From the NCBI RefSeq assembly GCF_047634355.1, contig NZ_JBLIAL010000008.1: a DNA stretch of 64,000 nucleotides; one strand, written 5' to 3'. The first letter of the stretch is position 1, and each line of letters starts with the position of its first letter. Below the pieces are notes generated by a model, which saw only the letters and a program-made list of their open reading frames with translations, searched no databases and had not been told where the DNA came from. Below are positions 43,884 through 51,782 of the stretch, one piece after another. The DNA is from Porticoccus sp002341315 (lineage in GTDB: Bacteria; Pseudomonadota; Gammaproteobacteria; Pseudomonadales; Porticoccaceae). The position numbers and the translations under genes were made by a program.

Positions 43884-44234
43884 ATGTCAGAAGAAACCAT
43901 CTTCAGCCGAATTATCAAGGGTGACATTCCTGCCGACATCGTCTATGAAGATGAGCTCTGTATCGCCATCAAGGACGTTGCCCCCAAGGCGCCTACGCAT
44001 CTGCTGGTGATTCCACGGAAACCGATTCCCCGATTGGTCGATGCCTCTCCGGAGGATCAGAAAATCCTCGGTCATCTCATGCTGGCGGTGGGGGAAATTG
44101 CACGCAAAGCCGGTATTGGTGATGCCTTCAGGGTAGTGATTAACAATGGCGAAGGAGCTGGCCAGACGGTGTTTCATCTCCATTTGCATATTCTTGGCAA
44201 TAAAGCATTTTCCGAGGCTGAACTCGGATTCTGA
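43884..44234 (+). CDS. hinT: HIT-family purine nucleoside phosphoramidase HinT
   Basis: 116 residues. FSRIIKGDIPADIVYEDELCIAIKDVAPKAPTHLLVIPRKPI and the histidine triad HLHLHILG are visible. It hydrolyses AMP-lysine-type phosphoramidates. It is 17 bases after the Trm112-like gene. Confidence 0.93.
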   Translation: MSEETIFSRIIKGDIPADIVYEDELCIAIKDVAPKAPTHLLVIPRKPIPRLVDASPEDQKILGHLMLAVGEIARKAGIGDAFRVVINNGEGAGQTVFHLHLHILGNKAFSEAELGF

Positions 44235-44295
44235 CGATTGCCGGACACACGATTGATTAACCGACCCCGTTCAGGGTTATGGAACCTGCTTGTTT

Positions 44296-46896
44296 ATGAA
44301 AAGTGCTGAAATACGTGATGCTTTCCTGAAGTATTTTGCCAGCCAGGGGCACGCTGTTGTGCCCAGTAGCAGCCTGGTGCCCGACAACGACCCAACGTTG
44401 CTGTTTACCAATGCCGGCATGGTGCAGTTCAAGGATGTTTTTCTGGGTGTCGAGCAGCGGCCATACAGTCGTGCCGCTTCTTCGCAGCGCTGCGTCCGGG
44501 CGGGGGGGAAACACAATGATCTGGAAAACGTAGGCTATACGGCGCGGCACCACACCTTTTTCGAAATGCTGGGCAACTTCAGTTTTGGCGATTATTTCAA
44601 GCACGATGCCATCCGCTTTGCATGGACGTTCCTCACTGAGGTGCTCGGGCTGCCGCAAGAACGTCTGTGGATCACCGTGCATGTCTCCGACGATGAGGCG
44701 GCGGACATCTGGCTGAACGAGGTGGCTGTCAGCCCTGAACGATTCTCCCGCCTCGACGAAGATAACTTCTGGCAGATGGGCGACACCGGCCCCTGTGGAC
44801 CGAGTTCGGAAATTTTCTACGACCATGGCCCGGACGTACCCGGCGGCCCCCCCGGCAGCGAAAATGACGATCTGGATCGCTATATCGAAATCTGGAATCT
44901 GGTTTTCATGCAGTTTGAGCGCAGTGCCGACGGGCAGCAGACACCACTGCCGAAACCCTCCATCGATACCGGCATGGGGCTGGAGCGCATCGCTGCTGTG
45001 ATGCAGGGTGTTCACAGCAACTACGACATCGATCTGTTCCAGGCTTTATTGAGGGCGGCCGCAGAGGTGACTGGCACCCGTGACCTGGAAAACAAGTCGT
45101 TGAGAGTCATTGCTGACCACATTCGCTCCTGCAGTTTTCTGATCGTGGACGGTGTGCTTCCGGCCAACGAGGGGCGTGGCTACGTACTGCGACGGATTAT
45201 TCGCCGCGCCGTTCGCCATGGCCATAAACTGGGTCAGACAAACCTTTTTTTCCACAAGCTGGTGGCGGCGCTGGTCGCCGAAATGGGCGATGCCTACCCG
45301 GAACTGGCCAAAGCCCAGGCTCAGGTGGAGAAGGTATTGCTGGCGGAAGAGCGGCAGTTTGAAAAAACCCTGGATAAAGGTATGGCTCTGCTTGAATCGG
45401 CCCTCAATGATTTGCAGGGTAATGTGATTCCGGGAGAGCTGATCTTTACCCTGTACGACACGTTTGGTTTCCCGGTGGACCTGACCAATGACATCGCCCG
45501 GGAGCGCGGATTGTCGCTGGATATGGCCAGTTATGAAGCAGCCATGGAGCAGCAGCGCCAACGGGCGCGTAGCGCCGGTGCCTTCAAGGTGGATTATAGT
45601 CATTCGCTGGCCTTGGATGGCGCCACAACCTTTATCGGGTACGACAACCTCGCCGGTACAAGTGAGGTTCGGGCGTTGCTCAGGGAAGGGGCTCCGGTCA
45701 GTCAGCTTTCTGCCGGAGAGGAGGGCATCGTCGTGCTTGATCAGACCCCTTTCTATGCCGAGTCCGGCGGTCAGGCCGGCGATAGCGGTTACCTGCTCGC
45801 CGATGGTGTCGAGTTTGAAGTGCGCGATTGTCAGAAACAGGGCAGCCACTATCTGCACATTGGTACGTTGTTGTCGGGTTCGATCACTGAAGGGCAACCA
45901 CTGGAAGCCCGGGTCGATAATGCGGTGCGCGCTGCGACTGCGCTCAACCACTCTGCCACTCACCTGTTACACGCCGCACTGCGAGAAATTCTCGGCGATC
46001 ACGTCACCCAGAAAGGCTCGCTGGTGGACAGCCAGCGGCTGCGTTTTGATTTCAGTCATCCCGAGGCGGTCGACGCAAAACAGCTGAAGGCCATTGAACG
46101 GCGGGTCAACGAAGAAATTCGCATCAACAGTCCCGTACAAACAGAAATCTGCGATATGGAGACAGCCAGACAGAAAGGTGCGATGGCCCTGTTTGGTGAG
46201 AAATACGGTGATCAGGTTCGTGTCCTGACCATGGGGGATGACTTTTCTGTCGAGCTCTGTGGCGGAACCCACGTGCTGCGCACCGGCGACATCGGTTTGC
46301 TCAGGATCGTCAGTGAAACCGGTATCGCCTCCGGAGTGCGCCGTATTGAAGCCGTGACCGGCGCACAGGCGCTGGCTTACCTAGATGAGCGGGAAGCCCA
46401 GTTGGAACACATTGCCGAGCTCGTCAAAGCCCGTCCGGCGAATGCCGTTCAAAAGGTGGGAGCGCTCTGCGTGGAAATGAAAGCGCTGGAAAAGGAAAAT
46501 GCCCAACTGAAGGGCCGCTTGGCCAGTAGCGCGGGTAGCGACCTGGTCGATCAGGCGATAACGGTCAATGGTGTTCAGGTTTTGCTGGCTGATATCAAGG
46601 GTGCAGATCCGAAATCCCTGCGCGATACCGTGGATCAACTGAAGAACAAGCTGGGGGCTTCGGTCATTCTGCTGGCTGCGGTGAACGACGACAAGGTAGC
46701 GCTGGTTGCCGGTGTGACGTCTGAGGTGACGGGTCGTCTGAAAGCAGGCGACCTGGTGCAGCGTGTCGCCGTTGATTTGGGTGGAAAAGGTGGTGGTCGT
46801 CCGGACATGGCGCAGGGTGGTGGCACGGATGTTCAGGCGCTCCCGGCGGCCTTGAAATCTGCGGGCGAGTGGGTGCAGCAACAGCTTTCCAGCTGA
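44296..46896 (+). CDS. alaS: Alanyl-tRNA synthetase
   Basis: 866 residues from ATG 44296; the TTG at 44290 is a less likely start. Class II catalytic core (RCVRAGGKHNDLENVG, HHTFFEMLGNFSFGDYFK), tRNA-recognition part, editing domain with HSATHLLHAAL and CGGTHV, and a C-terminal coiled/oligomer domain. It charges tRNA-Ala and clears Ser/Gly mischarging. alaS–lysC–csrA order matches that of Pseudomonas. Confidence 0.97.
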   Translation: MKSAEIRDAFLKYFASQGHAVVPSSSLVPDNDPTLLFTNAGMVQFKDVFLGVEQRPYSRAASSQRCVRAGGKHNDLENVGYTARHHTFFEMLGNFSFGDYFKHDAIRFAWTFLTEVLGLPQERLWITVHVSDDEAADIWLNEVAVSPERFSRLDEDNFWQMGDTGPCGPSSEIFYDHGPDVPGGPPGSENDDLDRYIEIWNLVFMQFERSADGQQTPLPKPSIDTGMGLERIAAVMQGVHSNYDIDLFQALLRAAAEVTGTRDLENKSLRVIADHIRSCSFLIVDGVLPANEGRGYVLRRIIRRAVRHGHKLGQTNLFFHKLVAALVAEMGDAYPELAKAQAQVEKVLLAEERQFEKTLDKGMALLESALNDLQGNVIPGELIFTLYDTFGFPVDLTNDIARERGLSLDMASYEAAMEQQRQRARSAGAFKVDYSHSLALDGATTFIGYDNLAGTSEVRALLREGAPVSQLSAGEEGIVVLDQTPFYAESGGQAGDSGYLLADGVEFEVRDCQKQGSHYLHIGTLLSGSITEGQPLEARVDNAVRAATALNHSATHLLHAALREILGDHVTQKGSLVDSQRLRFDFSHPEAVDAKQLKAIERRVNEEIRINSPVQTEICDMETARQKGAMALFGEKYGDQVRVLTMGDDFSVELCGGTHVLRTGDIGLLRIVSETGIASGVRRIEAVTGAQALAYLDEREAQLEHIAELVKARPANAVQKVGALCVEMKALEKENAQLKGRLASSAGSDLVDQAITVNGVQVLLADIKGADPKSLRDTVDQLKNKLGASVILLAAVNDDKVALVAGVTSEVTGRLKAGDLVQRVAVDLGGKGGGRPDMAQGGGTDVQALPAALKSAGEWVQQQLSS

Positions 46897-46947
46897 GTGC
46901 TTGCGCGCCATATTACCTGTTAACTTTGTCAATTATTTGGTGTTTAA

Positions 46948-46970
46948 TTGCCGCCCATTTCCGGCGGCAA
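46948..46970 (+). other. Hairpin in the lysC leader
   Basis: A perfect 8-bp stem TTGCCGCC/GGCGGCAA with a 7-base loop, ending 16 bases before the lysC start and with no T-run. It may shield the lysC ribosome site or mark the 3' end of alaS mRNA. Confidence 0.4.
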
Positions 46971-46986
46971 GAACTGTAGAGTTGTC

Positions 46987-48219
46987 ATGAGTCTGATTGT
47001 TCAAAAATACGGTGGCACATCGGTCGGCACCATAGAGCGTATTCAGGCGGTCGCCGAGAAAGTCCATGCTTTCCGCAATCGCGGTGACAGCGTGGTGGTG
47101 GTGGTTTCTGCCATGAGTGGCGAAACCAATCGCCTGATTGGGTTGGCCAGAGAGATCGAGGCCGAACCCAATGCGAGAGAGATGGATGTTCTGGTTTCCA
47201 CGGGTGAGCAGGTCACCATTGCGCTGCTGACCATCGCCCTTCATAAGCTGGGTTGTGATGCTCGCTCCTATACCGGTGGTCAGGTGCGTATCCTCACGGA
47301 TGATGCCCATTCCAAGGCTCGCATTCAGGAAATTGATGCGCACCGTATGCAGCAGGATCTCTCGGCTGGCCGGGTGGTCGTGGTGGCCGGTTTTCAGGGC
47401 GTCGATGACAATGGCAATATTACAACGTTGGGCCGCGGTGGTTCCGATACAACCGCAGTGGCTCTCGCCGCAGCCCTGAAAGCAGACGAGTGCCAGATTT
47501 ATACCGATGTGGACGGTGTTTACACCACCGATCCCCGGGTGGTCGCCAATGCGCGACGACTCGACCGAATCACCTTTGAAGAAATGCTGGAGATGGCCAG
47601 CCAGGGGTCCAAGGTATTGCAGATACGTTCGGTTGAGTTTGCCGGAAAATACAAAGTCCCGCTACGGGTGCTATCCAGCTTTGAGGATGGCCCCGGTACA
47701 TTGATTACCCTGGAGGACGACGACGATATGGAAAAACCGGTTGTTTCTGGCATCGCATTTAACCGCGATGAAGCCAAGCTGACCATCCGCGGTATCCCCG
47801 ACGTGCCCGGGATAGCCTCCAAAGTCCTTGGCGCAGTGGGTCGCGCGAATATTGAGGTCGATGTGATTGTGCAGAATGTGGCACATGACAATACCGCATC
47901 CCTGACGTTTACCGTCCATCGCAATGAGCTGGCAAAAGCGAAAGATATCCTTGAGCGTATTGCTGTAGAACTGGGTGCCACGCAAGTAGATACCAATGCC
48001 AGCATTGCCAAGCTTGCTCTGGTTGGCGTCGGCATGCGTTCCCATGCGGGTGTCGCCGCCAAGATGTTTGAAGCGCTGGCGCAGGAAAATATCAACATTC
48101 AGATGATCAGTACTTCGGAAATTAAAATTACCGTCGTTATTGATGAAAAATATCTCGAGTTGGCTGTGCGTGCTCTGCACAGTGCCTTCGAGCTGGAAGA
48201 GTCTGACAGGGAAGAGTGA
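46987..48219 (+). CDS. lysC: Aspartate kinase
   Basis: 410 residues from ATG 46987; the frame to 46948 crosses the leader hairpin. Kinase domain with VQKYGGTSVGT, VVSAMSGETNRL, TLGRGGSDTTAVALA and YTDVDGVYTTDPR, followed by two ACT domains (SGIAFNRDEAKLTIRGIPDVPG, ALVGVGMRSHAGVAAKMF). First step of Lys/Met/Thr synthesis, fed back through the ACT domains. There is no fused homoserine dehydrogenase. Confidence 0.96.
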   Translation: MSLIVQKYGGTSVGTIERIQAVAEKVHAFRNRGDSVVVVVSAMSGETNRLIGLAREIEAEPNAREMDVLVSTGEQVTIALLTIALHKLGCDARSYTGGQVRILTDDAHSKARIQEIDAHRMQQDLSAGRVVVVAGFQGVDDNGNITTLGRGGSDTTAVALAAALKADECQIYTDVDGVYTTDPRVVANARRLDRITFEEMLEMASQGSKVLQIRSVEFAGKYKVPLRVLSSFEDGPGTLITLEDDDDMEKPVVSGIAFNRDEAKLTIRGIPDVPGIASKVLGAVGRANIEVDVIVQNVAHDNTASLTFTVHRNELAKAKDILERIAVELGATQVDTNASIAKLALVGVGMRSHAGVAAKMFEALAQENINIQMISTSEIKITVVIDEKYLELAVRALHSAFELEESDREE

Positions 48220-48388
48220 GCAAAAGACTATTTACCGCAATATGGAATGGTTGGTATAGTTCCGCCTGCCCGACTGTGGAAGCATTATCCATCAGGGAGG
48301 TGGCCCGCTGAATAACAATAACAATGCGTGGTTAAACCAGGAAAGCCAGCATAGACGTTGGTATTTGGCAGTATACAGGAGCTAAACC

Positions 48389-48568
48389 ATGTTAATTCTC
48401 ACGCGTCGCGTCGGGGAAACCCTCATTATTGGTGACGATGTCAGTGTCACCGTGCTCGGAGTCAAGGGCAATCAGGTACGTCTGGGTGTGGATGCACCCA
48501 AAGAAGTTTCCGTTCACAGGGAAGAGATTTACCAGCGGATTCAGCAGGAAAAAGACGAAGATCAATAA
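48389..48568 (+). CDS. csrA: Carbon storage regulator CsrA/RsmA
   Basis: 59 residues, MLILTRRVGETLIIGDDVSV onward, then VKGNQVRLGVDAPKEVSVHREEIYQRI, an almost canonical CsrA. It binds GGA in mRNA leaders and controls translation and stability globally. CAGGAG serves as ribosome site, and several more GGA triplets (48230-48390) occur in the leader, so autoregulation is likely. Confidence 0.97.
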   Translation: MLILTRRVGETLIIGDDVSVTVLGVKGNQVRLGVDAPKEVSVHREEIYQRIQQEKDEDQ

Positions 48569-48605
48569 CCCTTGCCCGCTTTGATTTTCCATTTGGTATG
48601 TTATC

Positions 48606-48634
48606 ATGCCGCCACTTTTGCGAGGCGGCATTTA
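48606..48634 (+). terminator. Terminator of csrA
   Basis: ATGCCGCC/GGCGGCAT stem with a 10-base loop followed by TTA and a short T-rich stretch, between csrA and the tRNA gene. Confidence 0.65.
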
Positions 48635-48652
48635 TCGTCGTTTCAATAGTAT

Positions 48653-48743
48653 GGTGAGGTGGCCGAGTGGCTGAAGGCGCTCCCCTGCTAAGGGAGTATA
48701 GGCTAATCCCCTATCGAGGGTTCGAATCCCTCCCTCACCGCCA
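48653..48743 (+). tRNA. tRNA-Ser (anticodon GCU)
   Basis: 91 bases. Acceptor GGTGAGG pairs with CCTCACC, and the gene encodes the discriminator G and CCA. The anticodon stem CTCCC/GGGAG holds GCT at 48687-48689. A long variable arm and GGTTCGAATCC T-loop are typical of tRNA-Ser. It decodes AGC/AGU. Confidence 0.97.
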
Positions 48744-48749
48744 CCCATA

Positions 48750-48777
48750 AAAACCCCGGCTTTATGCCGGGTTTTTT
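48750..48777 (+). terminator. Terminator after tRNA-Ser
   Basis: CCCGGC/GCCGGG stem with loop TTTAT, A-run before and T6 after. The same hairpin recurs at the start of the second 186-bp unit (48937). Confidence 0.9.
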
Positions 48778-49155
48778 ATGGGTGGGTGACGGGAGAACTG
48801 GATGAGAACCCCCGTTCGACAAAACGGCTCGACCGTTTTGGGCGCCGGCGCGTTGCGTCGGCGGGGTGCAACCCCGAGCCGCCTCGTGGCGAGCCAATCC
48901 CGACCGAATCGAGTTGCGTTACTGAGGCTCTGATTTAAACCCCGGCTTTATGCCGGGTTTTTTATGGGTGGGTGGCGGGAGATATGGATGAGAACCCCCG
49001 TTCGACAAAACGGCTTGACCATTTTGGGCGCCGGCGCATTGCGTCGGCGGGGCGCAACCCCGAGCCGCTTCGTGGCGAGCCAATCCCGATCGAATCGAGC
49101 TGCGTTACTGAGGCTCTGATTTAAATCCCGGCTTTATGTTGGGGTTTTTATTTAT
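48751..49155. repeat. 186-bp tandem repeat downstream of tRNA-Ser
   Basis: Unit 1 is 48751-48936, unit 2 is 48937-49122, and a third partial unit of about 33 bases starts at 49123. The units differ at a dozen or so positions. Each begins with the terminator hairpin and contains a GC-rich part with GGGCGCCGGCGC and GAGCCGC(C/T)TCGTGGCGAG. No convincing protein is encoded. Confidence 0.9.
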
Positions 49156-49191
49156 CTGGAGAGGGCTGTTGAAATGGGGCTCCAGCTACCT

Positions 49192-49623
49192 TCAGCCTTC
49201 AAAGAGCGGGCTGCTAAAGCCGCGCAGGTGCTTGGGCAGGTTGTCGCTGACATCAATAATTCGTTGTTCATAGAAAATATGTGCCACGGCGGTTAATTCC
49301 AAGGGCAGTTGGTTGTCGTAGCTCTTGGCAATCAGCCACTGGGGAACGGCCTGCCAGTCCACGCTATTGGTGTTGAACAGCACTTCTCCGCAGTTGGTGC
49401 AGAAATACTTTTTCATTTTCAGCCTAGGGTGTTGGTAGATGCCGAGATCGCTCTCGCCACGGGTGATGGAAGCAGTGTGATCAGTCCACACGGTGACCGG
49501 ATAAAACGGGCCGTCAAGCAATTCCCGGCAGTCGATACAGTGGCAAATGACCCGCGCCTTGGGCTCGCCGTATAGAGACAGTTCGATGCGGTTACAGCTG
49601 CAGTGGACGGTATAGATTTTCAT
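49192..49623 (-). CDS. GFA/CENP-V-type zinc-binding protein
   Basis: 143 residues. Zinc ligands of the GFA fold: VHCSCNRIEL (C9, C11), VICHCIDCREL (three Cys) and YFCTNCGEVLFNTNSVDW. Members bind glutathione or have no proven enzyme activity. It is not linked to formaldehyde genes here. Confidence 0.85.
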   Translation of the reverse strand: MKIYTVHCSCNRIELSLYGEPKARVICHCIDCRELLDGPFYPVTVWTDHTASITRGESDLGIYQHPRLKMKKYFCTNCGEVLFNTNSVDWQAVPQWLIAKSYDNQLPLELTAVAHIFYEQRIIDVSDNLPKHLRGFSSPLFEG

Positions 49624-49692
49624 AAGGGCTCCATAGATACGGGTAAGTACCGCTGATGTGGGCGGTCGGTTTGGTTGCTCCTGCTGTGTGGC

Positions 49693-49914
49693 TTATTGGC
49701 GAGTGAAATATAACAGTGCCAATGCCAGTATTAATACGAGAATGCCGGAGGCAAGCAGAAACCTGTTGAAGACAGTGTAGAAACTTAGGTTGGCGTTTGT
49801 CTCAAATAGTGACAATTCTTCTTCGCTCAGCCCCGATGTGATCTCGTGATTTTCGTCTGACAGGTAGGTGCAGACATCCTTGGTCTGGGTGTCGAGTAAA
49901 GCCCATAAATTCAA
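49693..49914 (-). CDS. Hypothetical tail-anchored membrane protein
   Basis: 73 residues from a TTG start without a clear ribosome site. The N-terminal 45 residues are acidic (LSEEELSLFETNANLS), and the C-terminus is one helix (FLLASGILVLILALALLYF) followed by TRQ. No family recognised; the start is uncertain. Confidence 0.4.
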   Translation of the reverse strand: MNLWALLDTQTKDVCTYLSDENHEITSGLSEEELSLFETNANLSFYTVFNRFLLASGILVLILALALLYFTRQ

Positions 49915-50022
49915 TTTGAATACGCCAGTGACATAGCCCGAGGTGACAATTGAGCTTATGAATCGGCCGCAGTGCTACGAATACTATTAATCCTGGCTGG
50001 CTTTCGGTTTTCTGGTGGGTTG

Positions 50023-50646
50023 TTATTCTGAAGCGCCGTCCGGTTCCGGATAGCGTGCGAAATCCCTCACGGTGGGATAGCCGTCGATATAAACCCATTC
50101 GGTATTTTTAACCGGCACATGGCAGCCAAAACAATTATTGAGCCCCTCGCCATGCCAGGTGGTTGTTACATTCTTGTTCGGTGCATCTGCCTTGAATAAA
50201 GCCCAGCCCCAGCCTTCGCCCCAGGCCTCGTTGTCCGGAAATCGGTTTTCCCGGTCGCGCACCATCACGAACCAGACCCCGATATCGCCGGCCCATTGTG
50301 TATTCCCTGTAGGTAGCTGTTTTTCCTCAATTCCTGAAACGGTTTTTATCAACACTGTCGCATCGGGCCATTGACCGCTTTTCTTGAATCCTTCAACGGA
50401 TTCAGGTGTAGCGTAGACATCATGAACACCGGGACCACTCGCATGATTATCCTCCTTCACAAACCAGGTGCCGAGATGAACCCAGTTTTCGCGAAAATTA
50501 TCTGGCCGGCTAATGTTTCCCTGTTCATCGACATACGGAGAAAAACCACTAGCCGACATTTCCTGTTCTGATTCTGAAGCGTCGCCTGGTGCACAGCCCG
50601 CCACGGCTATCGATGCAGCCACATAAAGGATCATTAAATATCTCAT
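50023..50646 (-). CDS. Cytochrome P460-family lipoprotein
   Basis: 207 residues from ATG 50646, with GGAGGGATGAAGGA ahead. A short signal with lipobox-like AVAGC makes it a likely lipoprotein. The heme-binding CFGCH lies in the last third, within HGEGLNNCFGCHVPVKNTEW. FRENWVHLGTWFV and GVWFVMVRDRENRFPDNEAWGEGWGWALF fit the P460 fold. The P460 cross-linking Lys was not identified, so it may be a c'-beta-like member. The true substrate is unknown. Confidence 0.82.
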   Translation of the reverse strand: MRYLMILYVAASIAVAGCAPGDASESEQEMSASGFSPYVDEQGNISRPDNFRENWVHLGTWFVKEDNHASGPGVHDVYATPESVEGFKKSGQWPDATVLIKTVSGIEEKQLPTGNTQWAGDIGVWFVMVRDRENRFPDNEAWGEGWGWALFKADAPNKNVTTTWHGEGLNNCFGCHVPVKNTEWVYIDGYPTVRDFARYPEPDGASE

Positions 50647-50912
50647 TCCTTCATCCCTCCGGCACAAATAAGGGTCATAGCCCAATCAATAGCTACGGAA
50701 CATCCCTTATATAGCGTAGTGCCAGACAGGCAGTGCCACAAGTTCCATTGTGGCCTGTTTCTCGCTGCCTGCTTGGTGCGGGGAATGCGAGGGTATTGTG
50801 GGCAGAACTTTCTATGTGGCCTGCAAGAAATCACAGTGATCCCTATACTGGTATTGGGCGCTGAAAACTATTCGGCGCGTACGATGTATCAGGTAATGAC
50901 AGGTTTGATGTT

Positions 50913-51380
50913 ATGCAGAGAGTCATAGAGGGTTTTCACCTGGACCGCTTCCAGGAATGGGTGGCGGAGCTGGAATGTGGTCACGAATTGCAGATGAAGC
51001 ACAATCCACCCTATATGGAGTGCCGCTGGATTGGCACCGGCAAGGGACGACAGGAGCATATTGGTGACACTGTCGAGTGCGTGGACTGCGATATGCCTAA
51101 AATTCCCGATGGTATGACGTTGGTTGAAACCACTCCGGTGTATCAGCGTTCGGATATGCCGAGCGAATGGCAGAGTGGCTTCTCTACGGAGCCTGGGGTA
51201 TGGGCCAGGGTTGTGGTCAAGGAGGGTATGCTGCAGTTTGTTATTGAGCCAGGCGTGGCTGCCAGCCGTGGTTTTCTGCTCGACAAGGGCTTTGCCGGGG
51301 TCATGGCTCCCGATCTTACGCACAGTCTTAGTCCGGCAATGGGAGATGTGCAGTTTTACATTGAGTATTACTCGGTCTGA
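50913..51380 (+). CDS. DUF3565–DUF1971 fusion protein
   Basis: 155 residues. Residues 1-60 fit DUF3565 (VIEGFHLDRFQEWVAELECGH, NPPYMECRWIGTGKGRQEHIG, VECVDCD), a small Cys/His domain. Residues 63-155 fit DUF1971 (IPDGMTLVETTPVYQRSDMP, GVWARVVVKEGMLQFVIEPG), the cupin-like domain seen in tellurite-resistance annotations. The fusion in one frame suggests a shared metal or stress role, which is inference. Confidence 0.75.
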   Translation: MQRVIEGFHLDRFQEWVAELECGHELQMKHNPPYMECRWIGTGKGRQEHIGDTVECVDCDMPKIPDGMTLVETTPVYQRSDMPSEWQSGFSTEPGVWARVVVKEGMLQFVIEPGVAASRGFLLDKGFAGVMAPDLTHSLSPAMGDVQFYIEYYSV

Positions 51381-51782
51381 CGCCGGGCCAGCCTTTGGGC
51401 CGGGGTCCGAAGGGTGCTTTCCGGGTAGAATTGTTCAAGGTGCTCTATAGTTACTATACTGACTTTGACGGGTTCGATGGTTGAGTCAACACCATTGCCT
51501 GACGGGTTCCTTTTTGGAAAGCCTGTTGGGCATATTCCATAGTGAATTAAAACAGGTGATTGATTTCCGGACAGGTCGGGTGGCCTGTTGCACAATCAAG
51601 TAAGACATGAATTTTTAATATAAAACAAATAGATATAATTCATGCCCTCATTAATAATAAGTTGGTATGTCTATTGCATAAGTAATGGAGCTCTCTAGGT
51701 AGTGGCTGCTTTTTGGTCACATCCTTGTGAAGCTTATAACCCTAACTATTCTCGGCTAGTAAAAGAACTAAGGTAACTCGAT
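51381..51782 (+). promoter_or_regulatory. 402-bp upstream region of the carboxylase operon
   Basis: No gene is seen. It holds the sigma-54 promoter candidate (51663-51678) and, about 90 bases further upstream, an inverted repeat ACAGG-N8-CCTGT (51571-51588) where an enhancer-binding activator could sit. A further CCTGTTG lies near 51520. Confidence 0.5.
51663..51678 (+). promoter_or_regulatory. Sigma-54 (-24/-12) promoter candidate
   Basis: TGGTATGTCTATTGCA: GG and GC are exactly 10 bases apart, and it fits TGGCACG-N4-TTGCA at all but two positions. The expected start point is about 12 bases after GC, leaving a leader of about 95 bases. A sigma-54-dependent activator gene closes the cluster. 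Confidence 0.72.

Noticed and set aside
48703..48897. 64-residue minus-strand frame ending REGFEPSIGD
   Set aside because: It is the antisense of tRNA-Ser and its flank, a well-known false protein in annotations.
49802..50098. 98-residue minus-strand frame between P460 and the small membrane protein
   Set aside because: Basic, low-complexity composition with no motif; it overlaps both neighbours out of frame.
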